A stretch of 36,405 nt of DNA from an uncultured Myxococcales bacterium (GTDB lineage Bacteria; Myxococcota_A; Polyangia; Polyangiales; Polyangiaceae): positions 1 through 36,405 of the forward strand of contig CALFNG010000107.1 in assembly GCA_937902985.1 (NCBI GenBank), read 5' to 3'. Shown piece by piece: positions 31,699 through 36,405 of the stretch; positions within the stretch are counted from its first letter, which is position 1; every line of letters starts with the position of its first letter. Both the position numbers and the translations under genes were made by a program. The notes beneath the pieces were generated by a model that made no database searches, was not told where the DNA came from, and saw nothing but the letters and a program-made list of their open reading frames with translations.

Positions 31699-33291
31699 CT
31701 ATTGACGCACGAACTTGTACGAGAAGCTCGTTTTCTGGGCGCAGCCCATCGCCGGAAAGCGCCAGCCCCGGACGTCGTTCTCGATGCACTTGGCAACGGA
31801 GAGCTCGTCGCTCGAGGCCGAGACATTCTGCGCGCTGCCGTCCGAGCCGACCGTCATAGTGACGCTGACGTTGACGCTCGGCTTCGTCGTCGGACTGCGT
31901 TCCCAGCACGTGCGCCGAATGGCGACCGCGTGGAGGCTCATGACCTGGCTCACCTGGCCGCTCGAGAGGCACTGTCCGGGCGCGGCGGGCTCGCCCCCGC
32001 CGGGGTCTTCGCCCGGCGCAATGTTGGCGCCCTGCGAGAGGCCGTGGAGATCGAGCGACCGCCCCGTTGACGTCGGCGCGGCGGGCGCCGCGTGCGACCC
32101 GCCGTTTCCGGCGCGCGGGGCCGTCGTGTTCATGCCGAGGGACACGCTCGCGGCCGGCTCGGACGCCGCGGTCGCGGTCGGCGCGGCCTGCGCTGCGGCG
32201 GCCTGAGGAGCGGCTGGGCTCGCGGGCACTTGCACGACGACCTGCGCGGGCGGCGATTGCTTGAAGAAGACCGAGATCCCGAACACCGTGCCGAAGGCCA
32301 CGGTGCCTGCGATCATCGCTATGGCCATCCACGGCGGCTGCTTTCGAGCTGGCGCGTAAGGTGGCGGCAGCGACGAAGCGACGACCGCGGGTTCGCCGGG
32401 CGGCGCGATGGTGGCCGGCGATAGCGCTGTCGCAACCGGAACCGCGAACGGATCGGGCGCTGCTGCGAACGAGGGGAGCGCGCCGATCTCGGTAGGCGCG
32501 TCGTCGAGCCGCTCGGCGGTCGCGAGGCGTGCGGTGAATGGCACGACGTTGCTTCGCGGCGCCGGCCCCGGCGTCTGCAACGGCCGCGACGAGATGGCGC
32601 GCGCGACAGGGATGCCCCCGCTCACGCCCCCCGAACGGGGTGGCGGGCGCGGGGCGGGAGGAACTTGGCTGTGCCTCGCGTCCGGCGGCGGGGGCGTGAT
32701 GGAGATGCGTCCGCCCGCGGCGGCCTCGCGAACGTTGGCCGCCAGATCGGGGAAGGTCTTGAGCGGGCGCCACTCGTCGAGGCCCTCTTGCCAGACGAGC
32801 GACTCTTCGGTGACGGCGCCGAGGGCGGCCTTGCGCCGCACTTCGGCGACGCGGATCGGCCCGACGGGCACGCCGTTGACGGCGACGTACCAGTCGTCGC
32901 CCGGTGCCAGATCGGCCATGTCGAAGGGCGCGGATCCCTCGTCTTCGCGCTGCACGTTGCTCTTGAACGCGCCCGCGAGCGCGCCCCCGGAGCGCTCTGG
33001 CTTCTGAGGGGCCGGCTTGGCGGACGTGAGGCTCGTGGCGAGGGCGCTCGGCTTCGGCGGCGGCCGCGCGGGGGGCTTTGGCGGAGCGGGTCTAGAAGGC
33101 GTCACGGCCGTACCGCCGACGGCAGACGCCTGGCCGCCAGGGCTGCTGCCAATGGCGCTCGATTCCGTGATTTCGGCTCGAAGCTCGATGAGATGCCCGC
33201 ATTTGCGGCACTTCATCCGCACCGTCTTGCCGGCGACCTTGTCGTCGGCGATCTGGTATTTCGCCTTGCACTGTTCGCAGAAAAACTTCAC
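31699..33291 (-). CDS. AgmX/GltJ-like protein: zinc ribbon, GYF, one TM, TonB-like C-terminus
   Basis: GTG 33291 starts 'VKFFCEQCKAKYQIADDKV', an MJ0042-type zinc ribbon with C5, C8, C28 and C31. A Pro-rich linker follows, then a GYF_2-like domain at 134-180 ('WYVAVNGVPVGPIRVAEV', 'LVWQEGLDEWRPL'), a disordered part, one membrane helix at about 322-343, another Pro/Ala linker, and a periplasmic C-terminal domain with 'SVNVSVTMTVGSDGSAQNVS' and 'CIENDVRGWRFP', the pattern of TonB/AgmX C-terminal domains. Cys 441, 462, 502 and 517 may form disulphides. The order of parts is that of Myxococcus AgmX/GltJ, whose cytoplasmic zinc ribbon and GYF regions contact the small GTPase MglA. No other gliding genes are nearby, so this may be a paralogue with another envelope role. 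530 aa. Confidence 0.85.
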   Translation of the reverse strand: MKFFCEQCKAKYQIADDKVAGKTVRMKCRKCGHLIELRAEITESSAIGSSPGGQASAVGGTAVTPSRPAPPKPPARPPPKPSALATSLTSAKPAPQKPERSGGALAGAFKSNVQREDEGSAPFDMADLAPGDDWYVAVNGVPVGPIRVAEVRRKAALGAVTEESLVWQEGLDEWRPLKTFPDLAANVREAAAGGRISITPPPPDARHSQVPPAPRPPPRSGGVSGGIPVARAISSRPLQTPGPAPRSNVVPFTARLATAERLDDAPTEIGALPSFAAAPDPFAVPVATALSPATIAPPGEPAVVASSLPPPYAPARKQPPWMAIAMIAGTVAFGTVFGISVFFKQSPPAQVVVQVPASPAAPQAAAAQAAPTATAASEPAASVSLGMNTTAPRAGNGGSHAAPAAPTSTGRSLDLHGLSQGANIAPGEDPGGGEPAAPGQCLSSGQVSQVMSLHAVAIRRTCWERSPTTKPSVNVSVTMTVGSDGSAQNVSASSDELSVAKCIENDVRGWRFPAMGCAQKTSFSYKFVRQ

Positions 33292-33381
33292 CGTCCGCTC
33301 CCGAGGACCCACAGTACCTGAACGTGACCGTAGCAAGGAAGGGCGAGCCGCCGCGAAGCCTTGCATGGGTACCCGGAGCGC

Positions 33382-34884
33382 TCAGATGAGCTGGCGCAAG
33401 TGGACTCTGACCGACGCGGCGGTCTCCTCGTCGGGCGCCAGAACTACGCAGCGCGCCCACATCTCGATGGCCTTGTTCTTGAAGCCGGCCTTTTCGTAGA
33501 GCACGGCAAGGTTCTTCAGCGCCGCGAAGTGCTTGGGGTGAAGCTCGATGGCGTGTTCGAGCTCCTGGATCCCCTCGTAAATCTGGCCCTTCTTGCCGAA
33601 AAGCAACGCGAGGTGGAAGTGGAGGCGATAGGACAGCGGGTCGATGCTCACTCCGCGTTTCAAGTGCTCGATCGCCTCGTCCATCAGGCCACCCTTGTAG
33701 GCGACGATGCCATCGCGTAGGGCCCTCTCGGCCTCGGCCGAGAGGTACTCCGGGTCGCGCGACTGCGAAGAGGGCTCGTTGCGCGCGTTTCCCTCGGCCT
33801 CCTCTTGCCGTGAACGGAGCAGTCGGCTCACGACCTCGAGGATGCTCGCGATGCGGAACGGCTTCTCGAGGTACTCTTCGACGCCGTAGTTTTGCTTCAA
33901 GTCGTCGGCGACGCGCGGCCCGCGGTAGACGGCGCTCACCATGACGATCGGGATGCGCCCGTACTTGGCGCTTCCCTTGATCCTGCGCGCGATGTCGAAC
34001 CCGTGGAGCTCCGGGAGCATCGCGTCGAGCACAATGAGATCGGGGAGGTGCTCCTTGACCATGCGAAGGGCGAGCAAACCCCGGTCGGCTTCGATGACGC
34101 GATAGCCTTGTTGTGCGAGGACTCGCCCGAGGAGCAGGCGGATGTCTTCTTCGTCGTCGACGACCAAGATCAACTTGCCGCCGCCTGCGCGAGCAGCGAT
34201 TGCTTGGTTTGCGAGCGCGCGCGGGTCCTCGGGCAGGCTCGCGACCTGCGACACCTCCTCGCCGATGACGCCGAACTCGCTGGTCGAGACCTCGGACTCG
34301 CGCGAAGCCGCTTCGACCGCCTCGTCGACGACCACCTCCGGTGAGGCCGGGGCCGCAGCCTCCCCGGGCACCGGCAAGCCTAGGGAGCGCAAGGTCTCCG
34401 CCGGCGCGCGGGGGCCGATGTAGTGGAGCGCGTTGTTCGCCTTCGCGTCGTACGCCGCAGCGATGGCTTTCGTCAGCGTCGAGTGCACCGCGATGTACGA
34501 GTAGACCTTCTTGCCCGTAACGAACTCGAGCTCGTCGACGACGCGCTTCTCGTGCGGGTCGGCGGCCGCGAGGAAGATGCGGTCTCCGCGCACGAGCACG
34601 GGCAAGATGAGGTGCGTCTGGGCGAGGTCGCGGGGGACGACGTCGAGGTGCTCGAGCGCGATCACGATCTGCGTGAGGTCGATCCCGGGGACGCCGTACT
34701 GCTCGGACAGCGCCCGGAGCGCATCGACCTCATCGACGGTCCCGTCGTCGACGAGCTGAGAGGCGAGCGGCGTCGGCGTCACGGCCCGCTTCTGCTCGCG
34801 CAGCGCCGCGTCGAGCTCCTGCTGAGACACCAGCTTTCGCTGGAGAAGGATCTTGCCGAGAGGCCGCTTCTCGTCGCTGGACAT
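33382..34884 (-). CDS. MshEN-like domain + receiver + TPR protein
   Basis: ATG 34884 gives 500 aa. Residues 5-145 resemble the N-terminal domain of type II/IV secretion ATPases (GspE/PilB/MshE, MshEN): 'RPLGKILLQRKLVSQQELDA' and 'VVPRDLAQTHLILPVLVRGD'. The key MshEN motif is RLGxxL..xG; here Arg is displaced (R-P-L-G) and the Gly is a Lys, so cyclic-di-GMP binding is doubtful. A disordered linker follows. Residues about 236-357 are a receiver domain: acidic pair D243/D244, phosphoacceptor D287 in 'LIVLDAMLPELHG' and K341 in 'EKPF'. The C-terminus (383-490) holds about three TPRs ('GIVAYKGGLMDEAIEHLKRG', 'LFGKKGQIYEGIQELEHAIE'). There is no ATPase domain. It probably acts as a phosphorylation-dependent adaptor. 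It sits between tgt and the AgmX-like gene. Confidence 0.88.
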   Translation of the reverse strand: MSSDEKRPLGKILLQRKLVSQQELDAALREQKRAVTPTPLASQLVDDGTVDEVDALRALSEQYGVPGIDLTQIVIALEHLDVVPRDLAQTHLILPVLVRGDRIFLAAADPHEKRVVDELEFVTGKKVYSYIAVHSTLTKAIAAAYDAKANNALHYIGPRAPAETLRSLGLPVPGEAAAPASPEVVVDEAVEAASRESEVSTSEFGVIGEEVSQVASLPEDPRALANQAIAARAGGGKLILVVDDEEDIRLLLGRVLAQQGYRVIEADRGLLALRMVKEHLPDLIVLDAMLPELHGFDIARRIKGSAKYGRIPIVMVSAVYRGPRVADDLKQNYGVEEYLEKPFRIASILEVVSRLLRSRQEEAEGNARNEPSSQSRDPEYLSAEAERALRDGIVAYKGGLMDEAIEHLKRGVSIDPLSYRLHFHLALLFGKKGQIYEGIQELEHAIELHPKHFAALKNLAVLYEKAGFKNKAIEMWARCVVLAPDEETAASVRVHLRQLI

Positions 34885-34956
34885 GTCTCGCCGACTCTGG
34901 CCCAGGCTACGCGGACCGGGAACCCCGCACAACGCCCGGCGCGCGCCGCTTTCGCT

Positions 34957-36150
34957 TCAGATGACGGCGTCGCCGCCCGGCGAGTGCACGCCGCTCGCGG
35001 CGTCCGTGCTGCCGGCCTCTTGCATGTTCTCGAGCAGTCGGTTCGCCCAGGCGTCGAAGCGCCCCGCCTCGATTGACGCCCGCGCGCAGGCCACGATCTC
35101 GCCATAAAAGTGGAGGTTGTGAAGCGACAACAGGCGCAGGCAGAGAATTTCTCCCGCGATGTAGAGGTGCCTCAGATACGCGCGCGAGAAGCCGCCCGCG
35201 CAGCACTCGCAGGCGCAGGCCTCGTCGATGGGGCGCTGGTCGTCCTTGTAGCGGGCCTGTTTGATCACGACGCGGCCGGCTCGCGTGAGCGCCTGGCCGT
35301 TTCGCGCGTTTCGCGTGGGCAAGACGCAGTCGAACATGTCGGCCCCGGCGCGGATCGCGACGAGGAGGTCGAGGGGCGTTCCCACGCCCATCACGTAGCG
35401 CGGGCGAAGCTCGTCGAGCGTCGAGGTCACCTCGGCGAGCGTCTCGTGCATCCGAGCGAGTGGCTCTCCGACGGAGAAGCCTCCGAGGGCCAGTCCGTCG
35501 AACGGGAGCGCCCCGAGCTCGTCGGCGTGGGCCCGGCGAAGATCGGCGAAGCACCCGCCCTGAACGATCCCGAAGAGCGCCTGGCTCTCGCGTCGCGGCG
35601 CCGCGAGAGCGCGCTTCGCCCAGCGGGTCGTCCGGGCCACCGCCTCTTCGACCACCGCCCGAGGCGAGTCGCCGGGCGGGCACACGTCGAGCTGCATCTG
35701 CACGTCGGCGCCGATGAGTCCCTGCACGCGGACGGCGTCTTCGGGCGTGAGCGTGTGCTTCGACCCGTCGAGGTGGGACTTGAACGCGAAGCCCTCTTCG
35801 GCCAGCGTGACCAGCGACTTCGGCCCCACCGCCGAGAGCGAGTACGCCTGGAAGCCGCCCGAGTCGGTCAACATCGCGTGCGGCCAACGCGTGAACGCGT
35901 GCAGACCGCCTGCATCTGCGATTGCCTGAGCGCCGGGCCGCAGCATCAGGTGGTAAGTGTTGCCGAGCACGACGCGCGCGCCCGTCGATGCGACCTCGCG
36001 GGGCGAGAGCGTCTTGACGCTCCCCTGGGTCCCGACTGGCATGAACGTCGGCGTGTCGACCGGGCCGTGCGGCGTCTCGAAGACCGCGCGTCGCGCGTGC
36101 CCGTCGCGAGCGATGACGCGGAACGTGAACCCGGCGGTCGGCGGGATCAA
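34957..36150 (-). CDS. tgt: tRNA-guanine transglycosylase
   Basis: Tgt exchanges guanine-34 of certain tRNAs for preQ1 in queuosine synthesis. The start is TTG 36150, overlapping the queA stop (TTGA), with GGAGAG six bases upstream; there is no in-frame ATG before the conserved '[20 protein letters not shown]'. The product is 397 aa. Motifs: '[17 protein letters not shown]', '[10 protein letters not shown]', '[12 protein letters not shown]' (first catalytic Asp; usually GGFQVFSL), '[12 protein letters not shown]' (usually DECTP or DVC.p), 'FGIVQGG', '[10 protein letters not shown]', '[11 protein letters not shown]', second Asp in '[15 protein letters not shown]', and the zinc site C-x-C-x2-C...H ('CACECC' with a His about 25 residues on). 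It should be active. Confidence 0.96.
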   Translation of the reverse strand: MIPPTAGFTFRVIARDGHARRAVFETPHGPVDTPTFMPVGTQGSVKTLSPREVASTGARVVLGNTYHLMLRPGAQAIADAGGLHAFTRWPHAMLTDSGGFQAYSLSAVGPKSLVTLAEEGFAFKSHLDGSKHTLTPEDAVRVQGLIGADVQMQLDVCPPGDSPRAVVEEAVARTTRWAKRALAAPRRESQALFGIVQGGCFADLRRAHADELGALPFDGLALGGFSVGEPLARMHETLAEVTSTLDELRPRYVMGVGTPLDLLVAIRAGADMFDCVLPTRNARNGQALTRAGRVVIKQARYKDDQRPIDEACACECCAGGFSRAYLRHLYIAGEILCLRLLSLHNLHFYGEIVACARASIEAGRFDAWANRLLENMQEAGSTDAASGVHSPGGDAVI

Positions 36151-36371
36151 GCGTCTCTCCAGAGGAGCATTGCGTCGCCGTAGGAGAAGAACCGGTAGGC
36201 CTCGCGGACCGCGAGGCCGTAGGCGTCGAGCGTCCGCTCTCGACCGGCGAACGCGGCGACGAGAGCGAGCAAGGTCGACGACGGCAAATGGAAATTCGTG
36301 AGCATTCCGTCGACGACGCGCCAACGGTAGCCCGGCTGGATGAGCAGCCGCGTCTCGTTCTCCGCGACCTT
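36147..36371 (-). CDS. queA: QueA (S-adenosylmethionine:tRNA ribosyltransferase-isomerase), 3' fragment
   Basis: Only the C-terminal ~74 residues remain: '[20 protein letters not shown]', '[20 protein letters not shown]' and '[17 protein letters not shown]', all strongly QueA-like. The open frame appears to start with 'MLFRS' upstream, but those codons come from the adapter at the end of the window and are not biological. QueA transfers the ribosyl part of SAM to preQ1-modified tRNA, the step after Tgt, and the two genes overlap by 4 bases, so queuosine genes are co-expressed here. The rest of the gene lies beyond the true contig end. Confidence 0.95.
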   Translation of the reverse strand, partial: KVAENETRLLIQPGYRWRVVDGMLTNFHLPSSTLLALVAAFAGRERTLDAYGLAVREAYRFFSYGDAMLLWRDA

Positions 36372-36405
36372 AGATCGGAAGAGCACACGTCTGAACTCCA
36401 GTCAC
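36372..36405. other. Illumina TruSeq adapter left at the contig end (artefact)
   Basis: The last 34 bases begin AGATCGGAAGAGCACACGTC and end AACTCCAGTCAC, which is the standard TruSeq read-1 adapter in full. Read on the minus strand it adds false residues such as MLFRS or CSSDL to open frames. It should be removed before any annotation of the end. Confidence 0.98.

Noticed and set aside
31127-32773. 548-codon minus-strand frame across the lipoprotein and the AgmX-like gene
   Set aside because: It is out of frame with both clear genes, Arg-rich, and spans their intergenic gap.
34907-36388. Frame starting [10 protein letters not shown] at the right end
   Set aside because: The first residues are translated adapter, and the rest is a shadow of tgt in another frame.

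Overview
The window is very GC-rich DNA with densely packed genes, short intergenic gaps, many 1-4 base start/stop overlaps and frequent GTG/TTG starts. It carries a Ser/Thr protein kinase, several lipoproteins, an AgmX/GltJ-like zinc-ribbon/GYF/TonB-C protein, a DUF4175-type membrane protein and HEAT/TPR-like proteins of no clear family. Together these point to a myxobacterium-type organism (Myxococcota, former Deltaproteobacteria). This is inferred from gene content only. The right end is not biological: the last 34 bases are an Illumina TruSeq adapter, so this is the end of an untrimmed draft contig.

Left part (1-8.9 kb, + strand): the 3' part of an Omp85/BamA-like outer-membrane protein overlaps a small secreted protein. 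Then come an 827-aa helical-repeat protein, a cupredoxin-like lipoprotein, UvrC (with a 68-aa insert) and an orphan OmpR/PhoB response regulator. 8.9-10.7 kb (- strand): an anchored coiled-coil protein overlaps an OmpA-like lipoprotein. 10.8-22.8 kb (+ strand): dCMP deaminase and D-Ala-D-Ala ligase; a protein with two bacterial PH-like domains; a tight trio of Ser/Thr kinase, 965-aa DUF4175-like protein and secreted HExxH metallopeptidase; then phosphatidylserine decarboxylase overlapping a methyltransferase with a 300-aa disordered N-terminus.

Right part (22.8-36.4 kb, - strand): a VOC/glyoxalase pseudogene broken by several frameshifts, peptide deformylase, and an operon of TPR-like protein, small unknown protein and greB that ends in a long hairpin. 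An intergenic tandem-repeat cluster separates this from topA. Upstream of topA are dprA, a YPxQP-repeat lipoprotein, the AgmX/GltJ-like protein, a MshEN-receiver-TPR protein, tgt, and the 3' end of queA cut off by the adapter.

Functional themes: envelope and outer-membrane biogenesis (Omp85, OmpA-like, Ddl, Psd, lipoproteins), signalling (kinase, response regulator, MshEN-REC-TPR), and information processing (UvrC, TopA, DprA, GreB, Tgt/QueA, Def). I see no CRISPR array, prophage, insertion sequence, recognisable defence system, rRNA or tRNA. The least explained parts are the kinase/DUF4175/peptidase trio, the MshEN-REC-TPR protein beside the AgmX-like protein, and the coupled Psd-methyltransferase pair.
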